Source: Bacillota bacterium (lineage in GTDB: Bacteria; Bacillota; Clostridia; Peptostreptococcales; Anaerovoracaceae). Taken from it: 61,063 nt of DNA. A model generated the notes under the pieces. It worked only from the letters and a program-made list of their open reading frames with translations. It was not told the origin of the DNA and did no database searches. Location of the stretch: assembly GCA_017436705.1 (NCBI GenBank), contig JAFSCP010000017.1, positions 1-61,063 of the forward strand, read 5' to 3'. Made by a program: the position numbers and the translations under genes. Shown here one piece after another: positions 1 through 7,232 of the stretch (positions are counted from its first letter, which is position 1; the number at the start of each line of letters is the position of its first letter).

Positions 1-2
1 AC

Positions 3-1076
3 AGAGTCGCTATTATTCCTTCAAACGTGGGCGTTTTAGTAAACGCAGGCCATGAAGTATATGTACAGAAAGATGCCGGTGCAGCTGCAGGCTACACAGA
101 TGCAATGTACGAAGCGGTAGGCGCAACTATCCTTGAAACTGAACCTGAAGTATGGAAGGCAGCAGACCTTATCATCAAGGTTAAAGAAATGCTTCCAAGC
201 CAGTTCGATCTCCTTGAAGAAAGACATACTCTGTTTACTTATATCCACTCATCCAACAGAAGACCTCAGACAGAAGCTCTCCTGAACTCCAAGTGCGTAG
301 CACTTGCTTACGAAGATGTTAAGGACGAAAACGGCAGATTCCCTCTTCTTGAACCAATGAGCAGAATGGCCGGTGAAGTAGGTCTTTTAACAGGTATTTT
401 CTACTCCTTCACAACTGAAGGCGGTTTAGGTAAGCTGGTTTGCGGCAACCCTGGTATCAAGCCTATGAAGATTGTTATCTTCGGTGCAGGCAACGTAGGT
501 GTTTCCGCTGCAAGACTGGGTCTCGGCCTCAATGCTGACGTAGTTCTTATGGATACAGACCTCAAGAAACTTGAAGATGTTATTGCAAACAAGCTTCCAG
601 GCGTAAGAACTCTTTACTCCAACAGAGCAAACGTTGAACAGGAAATCAAGGACGCAGATATCGTATTCAACTGCGTAAAATGGTTCCCTGGCCTGAAGAT
701 TATCACAAGAGATATGCTCAAGCTCATGCAGCCTAAGTCCTTAATCGTGGACATCGACGCTGAACCAGGCGGAGCTATTGAAACAAGCCAGTACAGCACA
801 CACGAAAACGCAGTATTCGAAGTTGACGGCATCAGACACATCGGTATTGCAAACCTTCCAAGTGCAGTTGCAAACTCAGCATCCGCTGCTCTTTCCAACG
901 CTACTATCAAGTACATCATGGCACTTGCAAACAAGGGCTGGAAGCAGGCTACAATGGATGACGAATCATTAAGATATGGTCTTGACTTCGTAAAGGGTTA
1001 CCTTACATTCAAGGATACTGCAGATGCTTTCGATATTCCGCTTACTGACAAGCAGTGGATTTACGATAATTTCTAA
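3..1076 (+). CDS. ald: Alanine dehydrogenase family protein (5' truncated)
   Basis: Converts L-alanine to pyruvate and ammonia with NAD+, or the reverse, in the cytoplasm. The reading frame is open from base 3 and the first residues (RVAIIPSNVGVLVNAGHEVYV) match the segment that follows the usual N-terminal MxIGVPKE stretch, so roughly 15 residues and the start codon lie before the window. The fold is AlaDh/PNT: an N-terminal catalytic half (EPMSRMAGEVG), then a Rossmann NAD site with GAGNVGVSAARLGLGLNADV, then an IVDIDAEPGG segment typical of the family. The sequence departs from classical Ald in places (for example YIHSSNRRPQ instead of the usual YLHLA), so another amino-acid dehydrogenase of this family is possible. 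It is followed by a bidirectional terminator and a convergent selD. A role in disposing of or making alanine fits an amino-acid fermenter. Confidence 0.8.
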   Translation, partial: RVAIIPSNVGVLVNAGHEVYVQKDAGAAAGYTDAMYEAVGATILETEPEVWKAADLIIKVKEMLPSQFDLLEERHTLFTYIHSSNRRPQTEALLNSKCVALAYEDVKDENGRFPLLEPMSRMAGEVGLLTGIFYSFTTEGGLGKLVCGNPGIKPMKIVIFGAGNVGVSAARLGLGLNADVVLMDTDLKKLEDVIANKLPGVRTLYSNRANVEQEIKDADIVFNCVKWFPGLKIITRDMLKLMQPKSLIVDIDAEPGGAIETSQYSTHENAVFEVDGIRHIGIANLPSAVANSASAALSNATIKYIMALANKGWKQATMDDESLRYGLDFVKGYLTFKDTADAFDIPLTDKQWIYDNF

Positions 1077-1114
1077 GCAATTTACCCATATTAATCCAAT
1101 ATAATCACACAACC

Positions 1115-1154
1115 AAAGCGAAGACCCCGGTATTCTTACCGGGGCCTTTGCTTT
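1115..1154. terminator. Bidirectional Rho-independent terminator between ald and selD
   Basis: An ACCCCGGTA / TACCGGGGC stem with a 4-nt loop is flanked by AAAGC on the left and GCTTT on the right. The two genes converge on it. Confidence 0.85.
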
Positions 1155-1155
1155 A

Positions 1156-2193
1156 TTATTTAACTATGAGTGATTTCTTGGTAAGTTTGTCTACATAACC
1201 GATGATTTCGGCGGTAGGAAGATGGTCTTTCATGCGGGCAATGAGCTTGTGGGCTTCTTTTTCCGGTACAGAGACCATGAGACCGCCGGAGGTCTGAGGG
1301 TCATACATAACGTCTGTAAGCGCAAGAGGGATTCTCAGGCCTGCCTGAACGCTGCAGCCCATCCATTCTCTGTTCTTATATGCACCGGCAGGAACGATAC
1401 CCATTTCAGCCATTTCGAGAGCTTCGGGAAGGATAGGAACTTTCTGGCTTTCGAGAACAATACTGATGTCCTTGCTTCCGTGGGCCATTTCGTAGGCGTG
1501 TCCGATAAGACCAAAGCCTGTGACGTCTGTACATGCATTTACAGTGAAACCTTCCAGCATTTCAGCAGCAACTCTGTTAAGCTGGGCCATGGACTCGCTG
1601 AGAGTTTTTACTGTGGAAGGCTGAAGCAGGTCTGCTTTCATGGCTGTGTTGAGAATACCTGTACCTACTGCCTTGGTGATGATAATCAGGTCGCCTTCCT
1701 GGCATCCGTTGTTCTTGAGGATTTTGTCAGGGTGAACGAAACCGCTTACGCAGAGGCCGTATTTAGGCTCTTTGTCCTTGATTGTGTGGCCGCCGCAGAT
1801 AATTGTATCGGCTTCGCGGCACTTGGAATAACCGCCCTGAAGTACGTCAGAAAGCACTGACTGCGGCAGGTCCTCAGGCATGCAGAGAACGTTCATTGCA
1901 AGCTTGGGACGTCCGCCCATGGCATAAACGTCACTGAGGGAGTTGGCCGCAGCAATCTGGCCGTACATGTAAGGGTCATCTACTACAGGCGGGAAGATAT
2001 CCACTGTCTGGATAAGGGCAGTGGTATCGTTGATTTTATATACAGCGGCATCGTCGCTGGTGTCAAAACCTACTATAAGGTTAGGATCATAGAATTTTGG
2101 TAACTGGGACAGAACCTGTTCCAGGGCACTTGGCTCTACTTTGGCTGCTCAGCCGCCGTTGTTGGTCATAGTGGTCAGTTTTACTTCTGACAT
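1156..2193 (-). CDS. selD: Selenide, water dikinase SelD (selenoprotein, Sec15)
   Basis: Makes selenophosphate from selenide and ATP, the selenium donor for tRNA-Sec. The longest uninterrupted frame starts at codon 63 (MDIFPPVVDDP), which would cut off the catalytic N-terminus. Reading through a single in-frame TGA restores MSEVKLTTMTNNGG-U-AAKVE, with Sec at the position that holds the catalytic Cys or Sec in SelD proteins, followed by the conserved VGFDTSDDAAVYKI glycine-rich ATP segment. The start at 2193 has AGGAGG about 7 nt upstream. Total length of 345 aa is normal for the family. The gene is divergent from grdX and part of the selenium island (selA, selB and tRNA-Sec lie 5-8 kb away). 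Because SelD needs its own product to be made, expression is self-dependent. Confidence 0.95.
2149..2151 (-). other. selD: Selenocysteine UGA codon of selD (Sec15)
   Basis: In-frame TGA in the context Gly-Gly-UGA-Ala-Ala, the active-site position of SelD. It is a recoded codon, not a nonsense mutation: the frame is intact on both sides, the flanking residues are conserved, and the host has the full Sec machinery. Confidence 0.92.
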
Positions 2194-2249
2194 GGAAAAA
2201 CCTCCTGATATTGATAATATAAATAGTCATAATTGGTCATTTTAAGGTC

Positions 2250-2278
2250 ATTATACCCTTATAATGAAAATAAAACAA
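2250..2278 (-). promoter_or_regulatory. Probable sigma-A promoter of selD
   Basis: Read on the minus strand, TTGTTT (2278-2273), a 17-bp spacer and TATAAT (2255-2250). The -10 lies in a perfect inverted repeat, CATTATA-CCCT-TATAATG (2249-2266), so a TATAAT is present on both strands. Three GTCAT copies at about 10-bp spacing (2226, 2236, 2247) lie just downstream in the transcribed leader. Confidence 0.55.
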
Positions 2279-2328
2279 TATAAAACGACGAATATCTAAA
2301 ATTTCAATATTGAGATGGCAAATATATC

Positions 2329-2358
2329 TTGACAGAATACTGTCGAAACCGCTATTAT
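2329..2358 (+). promoter_or_regulatory. Sigma-A promoter of grdX with an embedded Spo0A-box-like heptamer
   Basis: TTGACA (2329-2334), an 18-bp spacer and TATTAT (2353-2358). The heptamer TGTCGAA (2341-2347), identical to the Spo0A-box core, sits in the spacer where a bound protein would block RNA polymerase. The expected transcription start, about 7 nt after the -10, falls on the A of the grdX ATG at 2365, which predicts a leaderless mRNA. Confidence 0.65.
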
Positions 2359-2364
2359 TATAGT

Positions 2365-2760
2365 ATGAAAACATTGATAATAACTAATAACCCCAAGGTA
2401 AGTATTGATTTTTCCAATACTGAGAACGTGGAGCTTCATGAAGACCTTGCTCAGGATGAAATTTTAAAGCTGGCAAGAGACCATATACATGTTGGTGCCA
2501 GACTCATCATGCACCCTATGATGGGCAGAATCAAGCCTCATGAAACTCCATACAAGTCAGTTTATATGGAAGTCCCTGAAGAAGGACGCCACATGGACCT
2601 TCACATGGACAGCCTTATAATAATAGAAGACAGCATTGCAGAAACACAGAAGTATCTGGACAATACATATATGAAAAAATATGATGACCAGCTTCTGCCG
2701 GATCTGCAGTTTATTGATGCCCTTCTTCTGAGAAGCGGTATTGAAGAGTACAGGAGATAA
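2365..2760 (+). CDS. grdX: GrdX family protein
   Basis: A small protein (131 aa) regularly found with glycine/betaine/sarcosine reductase operons; its biochemical role is unknown. The family signature is visible: MKTLIITNNPKV at the start, then a LARDHIHVGARLIMHPMMGRIKPHETPYKSV block and DSLIIIEDSI. The frame is open upstream to 2329, but ATG 2365 is preferred because it gives the family N-terminus and coincides with the predicted transcription start; there is no ribosome-binding site ahead of it. The sigma-54 activator gene follows after 3 nt, with its ribosome-binding site inside the end of grdX, so the two are co-transcribed. Together they probably form the regulatory/accessory unit of the reductase island. 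Confidence 0.85.
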   Translation: MKTLIITNNPKVSIDFSNTENVELHEDLAQDEILKLARDHIHVGARLIMHPMMGRIKPHETPYKSVYMEVPEEGRHMDLHMDSLIIIEDSIAETQKYLDNTYMKKYDDQLLPDLQFIDALLLRSGIEEYRR

Positions 2761-2763
2761 ACC

Positions 2764-4191
2764 ATGGCAACCAAAGAGGAATTGATGCTGAAAAAAGCAG
2801 ACTATGTTCTCGTAGTCAATAAGGATTTTGAAATTGTATATAATTCGCGTTTTGACTCAAACATGGGTGGTGCTCAGGACTCAAAGGAATATAAGCATTT
2901 CTTTGACATGTATCCTTCCCTTGCCAAGAATAACAGTTCCATCGCCAAGACAATGTCAACAGGTGTGACAGTCTTCAATGATGCTCAGGAATTCGTCGAC
3001 ATAAACGGTCAGGTATATGTTACACAGAACCTGACAATCCCGGTTTTCCATGAGGGTCAGGTGTGCGGTGTTGTGGAACTGACCAAGGACCTTACAACTG
3101 TAGGCGACGCCGAAAGCAGAGAAGATTATCTGAGTACAATCAAGGGCGAAGGCAAATTCCATCCCAACAGAGAAAGCAACGATAAAATCAGTTTTGATGA
3201 CATTCTCACAATCAACGACAAGATGATTGATGCCATTGAAAAAGCCAAGATTTTTGCACTGAACAATAATCCGGTGCTGATTTACGGCGAAACAGGTACC
3301 GGTAAGGAAATGTTCGCTCAGGCCATGATCAACTACGCATCAAGTCCTAAACAGAGAACAATCATCCAGAACTGTGCAGCAGTTCCTGAAAATCTCATTG
3401 AGTCAATTCTCTTCGGTACAACCAAGGGCTCTTACACAGGTGCTGAGAATAAAAAAGGTCTCTTTGAAGAGGCTGACGGCGGAATCTTTTTCCTGGATGA
3501 ACTTAATGCACTGCCTTACCATGTGCAGGGCAAACTGCTGAGAGTAGTTCAGGAAGGAACATTCAGACCTATCGGTGCCAATAAAGAAAAGAAAGTCAAT
3601 GTAAAAATTGTGGCGGCAATGAATGTTGATCCTATGGAAGCAATTGAAAAGATGATCCTCAGAAAGGACCTTTTCTACAGACTTTCAAGCAACATGATTT
3701 ACCTTCCGCCGCTGAGAGAGCGTCCTGACGATATCGAATATCTGGTAGATAACTATATAGATTATTTCAATGAAGTCTACAATAAAAATGTAAAGGGCAT
3801 CTCCGAAAAACTGCGTAAATTTTTCCTCGAATATGAATGGGAAGGCAATGTGCGTGAGCTGAAGCACGTTATTGAATCAATGGTCAGCATGACCAAGGAA
3901 GATATTCTTCAGTTCTCAGAACTTCCTCTTTATCTTCACGGTAAACATACTAATGATAAGAATCACAGAAACAGCCTGCTGCCTGTGAACGAAAGTGATG
4001 ATATCACTGATCTGAACAGCGGCGACTACGACCTCCGTACCGTGGTTGAACAGGTTGAAAGAGACCTGATTCTCAAGATTCTTGCCAAGACCAAAGGCAA
4101 CAAGACCAAGGCCGGAGAAATCCTCGGAATTCCTCGCCAGACTCTTAAATACAAGATGGTCAAACTTGGCATCGAGGATATCGAAAAATAA
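2764..4191 (+). CDS. Sigma-54-dependent transcriptional activator of the glycine reductase genes
   Basis: A bacterial enhancer-binding protein of the RocR/PrdR type (475 aa). Residues about 10-110 form a PAS-like sensor domain (VLVVNKDFEIVYNSRF to GVVELTKDL). Next is the AAA+ domain with Walker A GETGTGKE (175-182), the sigma-54 contact loop GSYTGA (222-227, a variant of GAFTGA) and Walker B GGIFFLDELN. The C-terminus (about 430-475) is a Fis-type helix-turn-helix, GNKTKAGEILGIPRQTLKYK. No response-regulator receiver domain is present, so a ligand sensed by the PAS domain is likely. It sits directly upstream of a perfect -24/-12 promoter driving grdE, and a second such promoter drives grdA; these are its probable targets. 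A terminator follows the gene. The effector (glycine, acetyl phosphate, redox) cannot be read from the sequence. Confidence 0.9.
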   Translation: MATKEELMLKKADYVLVVNKDFEIVYNSRFDSNMGGAQDSKEYKHFFDMYPSLAKNNSSIAKTMSTGVTVFNDAQEFVDINGQVYVTQNLTIPVFHEGQVCGVVELTKDLTTVGDAESREDYLSTIKGEGKFHPNRESNDKISFDDILTINDKMIDAIEKAKIFALNNNPVLIYGETGTGKEMFAQAMINYASSPKQRTIIQNCAAVPENLIESILFGTTKGSYTGAENKKGLFEEADGGIFFLDELNALPYHVQGKLLRVVQEGTFRPIGANKEKKVNVKIVAAMNVDPMEAIEKMILRKDLFYRLSSNMIYLPPLRERPDDIEYLVDNYIDYFNEVYNKNVKGISEKLRKFFLEYEWEGNVRELKHVIESMVSMTKEDILQFSELPLYLHGKHTNDKNHRNSLLPVNESDDITDLNSGDYDLRTVVEQVERDLILKILAKTKGNKTKAGEILGIPRQTLKYKMVKLGIEDIEK

Positions 4192-4196
4192 CAAGA

Positions 4197-4219
4197 AACG
4201 CCATATTTTTGGCGTTTTG
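4197..4219 (+). terminator. Rho-independent terminator after the activator gene
   Basis: AAACGCCA / TGGCGTTT stem with a short T-rich loop, followed by T residues. It separates the regulator transcript from the grdE operon. Confidence 0.75.
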
Positions 4220-4227
4220 ACGACGAA

Positions 4228-4252
4228 TTTTTATCGCATAATGCGGTAAAAA
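4228..4252. promoter_or_regulatory. Palindromic upstream activating site candidate for grdE
   Basis: Arms TTATCGCAT and ATGCGGTAA flank a single A, with further T/A pairs outward: 12-bp arms with one mismatch. The centre is about 80 bp upstream of the -24/-12 promoter at 4320, the usual distance for an enhancer-binding protein dimer site. The link to the adjacent activator is inference. Confidence 0.55.
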
Positions 4253-4319
4253 AGTCGGCATATAAATAAAGATTGTGTCATTTCAACCGTCTGAGGGGCT
4301 TTAAAGACGATTGCTGCTA

Positions 4320-4335
4320 TGGCATGAACTTTGCA
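4320..4335 (+). promoter_or_regulatory. Sigma-54 (-24/-12) promoter of grdE-grdB
   Basis: TGGCAT, 5 nt, TTGCA, with the invariant GG and GC pairs 10 bp apart. Transcription should start near 4347, giving a leader of about 120 nt that holds four AATCAC copies (4394, 4400, 4412, 4423). Confidence 0.88.
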
Positions 4336-4470
4336 ATAAATAACAGTATGTATTATATTGTTAGAAATCGTTATAGTACAGATGCATTTAACAAATCACA
4401 ATCACACAAACAATCACCAAACAATCACTTATTACTTTAGTAATTAAAGAAAAGAAAGGATTAGAGTCAC

Positions 4471-5754
4471 ATGAATTTAGAACTGAGAAAAGTTGCGATC
4501 AAGGATATCCAGTTCGGCACTGAAGGCAAAGTTGTTGACGGCTGCTTATACGTAGATCCTAAGAAACTTGAAGAATTAGTTCTGGAAGACAGCAAGGTGA
4601 AGAGCGTTTCATTTGACATTGCAAGACCAGGCGAATCTGTAAGAATCGTTCCTGTAAAAGATGTAATCGAGCCAAGAGCTAAGCTCGAAGGCGGAGAAAC
4701 TTTCCCTGGCTTATTCAGAGAAGACATGCAGGAAGCTGGCGAAGGCATCACAGTTGCTCTTACTGGTATGGCAGTAACATCAACTGGTCCTATCGTAGGT
4801 TTCCAGGAAGGCGTTATCGATATGATGGGCCCTGGCACACAGTACACTAAGTACTCCGAATTATGCCACCTCGTTATGATTATCGAAAAGCAGGATTATG
4901 TAGACCAGCATGACCACGAAGAAGTTGTAAGACTTGCTGGTATCAAAGTTGCTAAAGAAGTTGCTACATACGGCTTCGAAGCAGAATATGAAGCAGAAAA
5001 CTACGAATGGAAATCCATCGGAGAAAAATATCAGGAATATCCTGAATTACCAAGAGTTGTATACGTTTACAATGTAATGGCTCAGGGTCTTCTGCACGAC
5101 ACTTACTTCTACGGCAGAGATGCTAAGGTAATGGTACCTACAATGGTAACTCCTCTTGAAGTAATGGACGGCGCAATCATTTCCGGTAACTGTGTATCCC
5201 CTGGTTCAAAGACAACAACTTACATGCACCAGAACAACGCAGTAATCACAGAGTTATTCAAACTCCACGGAAAAGAAATCAACTTTATGGGTATCGTTGT
5301 TAACCCACTGATGACTACACTTAAAGAAAAGTTCAGAGACAGAATGCTTACAGTAAGAGAAGTTAAGATGCTCGGAGCTCAGGGTGCAATCATCTCTCAG
5401 GAAGGTTTCGGTAATCCAACTACTGACCTTATGATCGTTTGTCAGGAACTTGAACAGAACGGCGTTAAAGTTGTTATCATCACTAACGAAGACGCTGGTG
5501 TGGATGGTATGTCAGAATCCCTTCCAGACTCCGTTCAGGAAGCAAACGCAATCGTATCAACAGGTAACTCCAACGCAACTGTAATGCTCCCAGCTATGGA
5601 AAAGACTATCGGTAACCTTAAGGAAGTAGAAAGAGTATGCGGCGGTAACGTAACATCCATCCAGGATGACGGCCAGCTCCTCCTCGAAATCCACGGTATC
5701 ATGGGTTCCCATAACTTACAGGGCAACACTAAGCTTGGTGCTATCACATTATAA
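4471..5754 (+). CDS. grdE: Glycine reductase component B, GrdE pro-protein (alpha and gamma subunits)
   Basis: Substrate-binding part of glycine reductase protein B (427 aa). The precursor is cleaved at an Asn-Cys bond and the Cys becomes a pyruvoyl group that forms a Schiff base with glycine. The expected site is visible as GNCVSPG with Asn240-Cys241, which would give fragments of about 25 and 20 kDa. The AAGGAAAGGATTAG ribosome-binding region precedes the ATG. It is the first gene behind the sigma-54 promoter and is followed 24 nt later by grdB, its selenoprotein partner. Full length and intact. Confidence 0.95.
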   Translation: MNLELRKVAIKDIQFGTEGKVVDGCLYVDPKKLEELVLEDSKVKSVSFDIARPGESVRIVPVKDVIEPRAKLEGGETFPGLFREDMQEAGEGITVALTGMAVTSTGPIVGFQEGVIDMMGPGTQYTKYSELCHLVMIIEKQDYVDQHDHEEVVRLAGIKVAKEVATYGFEAEYEAENYEWKSIGEKYQEYPELPRVVYVYNVMAQGLLHDTYFYGRDAKVMVPTMVTPLEVMDGAIISGNCVSPGSKTTTYMHQNNAVITELFKLHGKEINFMGIVVNPLMTTLKEKFRDRMLTVREVKMLGAQGAIISQEGFGNPTTDLMIVCQELEQNGVKVVIITNEDAGVDGMSESLPDSVQEANAIVSTGNSNATVMLPAMEKTIGNLKEVERVCGGNVTSIQDDGQLLLEIHGIMGSHNLQGNTKLGAITL

Positions 5755-5778
5755 TTTGAGGGAAGGAGAAAAGTTCAA

Positions 5779-7053
5779 ATGGCTGAAAATAAAAGAATTT
5801 TATTTTACACCAACCAGTTCTTCGGACAGATTGGTGGGGAAGAATTCGCATACCAGACTCCATTCGTAGAAGAAGGAACTCGTGGTAACGCTAACGCATT
5901 TGCACCTTCCATCAAGGGCGGTGAAATCGTAGCAACTATCGTTTGCGGGGACAACTACTTCGTAGAAAACATGGATGTTTGCTTAGAATTCATCAAAGAA
6001 CAGGTAGAAGCTTACAAGCCTGACATCTTAATCGCTGGTCCTGCGTTCAACGCTGGTCGTTTCGGTATTGCATGCTGCGAAGTATGTAAGTTCGTACAGG
6101 CTAACTACAACATTCCATCCATTACAGGTCTGTACTGGGAAAACCCTGGTGTAGAAATGTACAAGGCTGACTGCTACATCATGGAAGTTGGTAAGTCCGC
6201 TGCTACAATCAGAAAGGCAATTCCGTTAATCACTGGATTTGTTAATAAATTAATCGCTGGCGAAAAGCTCGGCACTCCTAAGCAGGAACACTACTATCCA
6301 AAGGGACAGCGTGTAAACGTATTCCACGAAAAGAACGGTGCAGAAAGAGCTGCAGAAATGCTCGTTAAGAAGCTCAAAGGCGAACCATACGATACAGAAC
6401 TTGAAATCTCTGTATACGAAAAGGTTACTCCAGCTGCTCCTATCGCAGACTTATCCAAGGCTAAGATCGCTCTTTGCACAACTGGTGGTATCGTTCCATT
6501 AGGTAACCCAGACCACATGTATGCTGCTACAGCTAAGTTCTGGAAGAAGTACGACCTTGCAGGCAAGGAAGACCTTCAGGGCTTTGAATCCGTTCACGCA
6601 GGTTTCGACCCTGTATATGCGAACGAATCCCCAGACCGTGTAGCTCCATACAAGATTCTGAAGATGTTCGAAAAGGAAGGCGTTGTTGGTGAAGTATATC
6701 CATACCTCTTAACAACAACTGGTAACTCCACTTCCGTAGCTGACGCTACAAAGTTTGGTCAGGAAATGGCTGAAGATCTGCTTGCTGCAGGTGTACAGGC
6801 TGCAATCCTGACTTCCACATGAGGTACTTGTACACGTTGCGGTGCAACAATTGTTAAACAGTTAGAAAAGGCAGGTATCCCTGCTGCCCATATCTGTACA
6901 GTAACTCCAATTTCTGCAACTGTAGGTGCTGCAAGAATCTCTGGCGCACAGGCTATTCCTTACCCAACTGGTAACCCACAGTTACCTGCTGAAAAGGAAT
7001 TAAACAGACAGAAAGAAATCGTTATGAACGCTTTAGAATTACTCGTGAAGTAA
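5779..7053 (+). CDS. grdB: Glycine reductase component B, selenoprotein subunit GrdB (Sec348)
   Basis: Selenoprotein beta subunit of protein B (424 aa). With GrdE it cleaves the C-N bond of glycine, releasing ammonia and passing a carboxymethyl group to the Sec of GrdA. The frame runs from ATG 5779 to an in-frame TGA at 6820-6822 and continues to TAA at 7051. The surrounding residues, LTST-U-GTCTRCGATIVKQ, are the conserved GrdB active-site motif UxxCxxC. A short hairpin suitable as a bacterial SECIS follows the UGA. A conventional stop there would remove the C-terminal 77 residues and the active site, so recoding is the right reading. The ribosome-binding site GGGAAGGAG lies just upstream. 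The tRNA-Sec gene follows 59 nt after the stop. Confidence 0.95.
6820..6848 (+). promoter_or_regulatory. Sec UGA codon and SECIS-like hairpin of grdB
   Basis: TGA at 6820-6822 is followed by a perfect stem GTTGC-GGT-GCAAC (6836-6848). The apical G residues are about 19 nt after the UGA, within the spacing seen for bacterial SelB-binding hairpins. Confidence 0.75.
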
Positions 7054-7081
7054 TCGGCAGTACAAACGAAACTGTAATTTC

Positions 7082-7106
7082 AGGAGAGGCTCGTGCAGTC
7101 TCTCCT
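7082..7106 (+). other. Hairpin immediately upstream of tRNA-Sec
   Basis: AGGAGAG / CTCTCCT perfect stem with an 11-nt loop, ending 6 nt before the tRNA. There is no T-tract, so it is not a classical terminator. It may be a processing signal or may protect the 3' end of the grdEB mRNA when the tRNA is cut out. Confidence 0.5.
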
Positions 7107-7112
7107 TGATAT

Positions 7113-7209
7113 GGGGGTAGATGAGTGCTGGTGTGCTCTACGGTCTTCAAAACCGGTGCGAGGGGTTAGGAGCCTCTTGGGTGGGTTCGATTCCCACATA
7201 CTCCCGCCA
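7113..7209 (+). tRNA. selC: tRNA-Sec (anticodon TCA)
   Basis: About 97 nt with an encoded CCA end. The anticodon loop is CTTCAAA within GGT-CTTCAAA-ACC, giving anticodon UCA, which reads UGA. There is a long variable arm and a T-arm TGGG-TTCGATT-CCCA. The acceptor GGGGGTA pairs with TACTCCC, with G as the discriminator base. It lies between grdB and selA on the same strand and may be co-transcribed and processed from that mRNA. Confidence 0.93.
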
Positions 7210-7232
7210 AAAAAATGAATATGGAGAGAAAT

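Noticed and set aside
1222-1860. A 212-aa plus-strand frame inside selD
   Set aside because: It lies antisense to the conserved selD coding sequence, has no ribosome-binding site and no recognisable protein content.
5779-6822. grdB ending at a TGA as a truncated gene
   Set aside because: The frame continues 77 codons with the conserved UxxCxxC active site, a SECIS-like hairpin follows, and tRNA-Sec, selA, selB and selD are present. It is a recoded codon.
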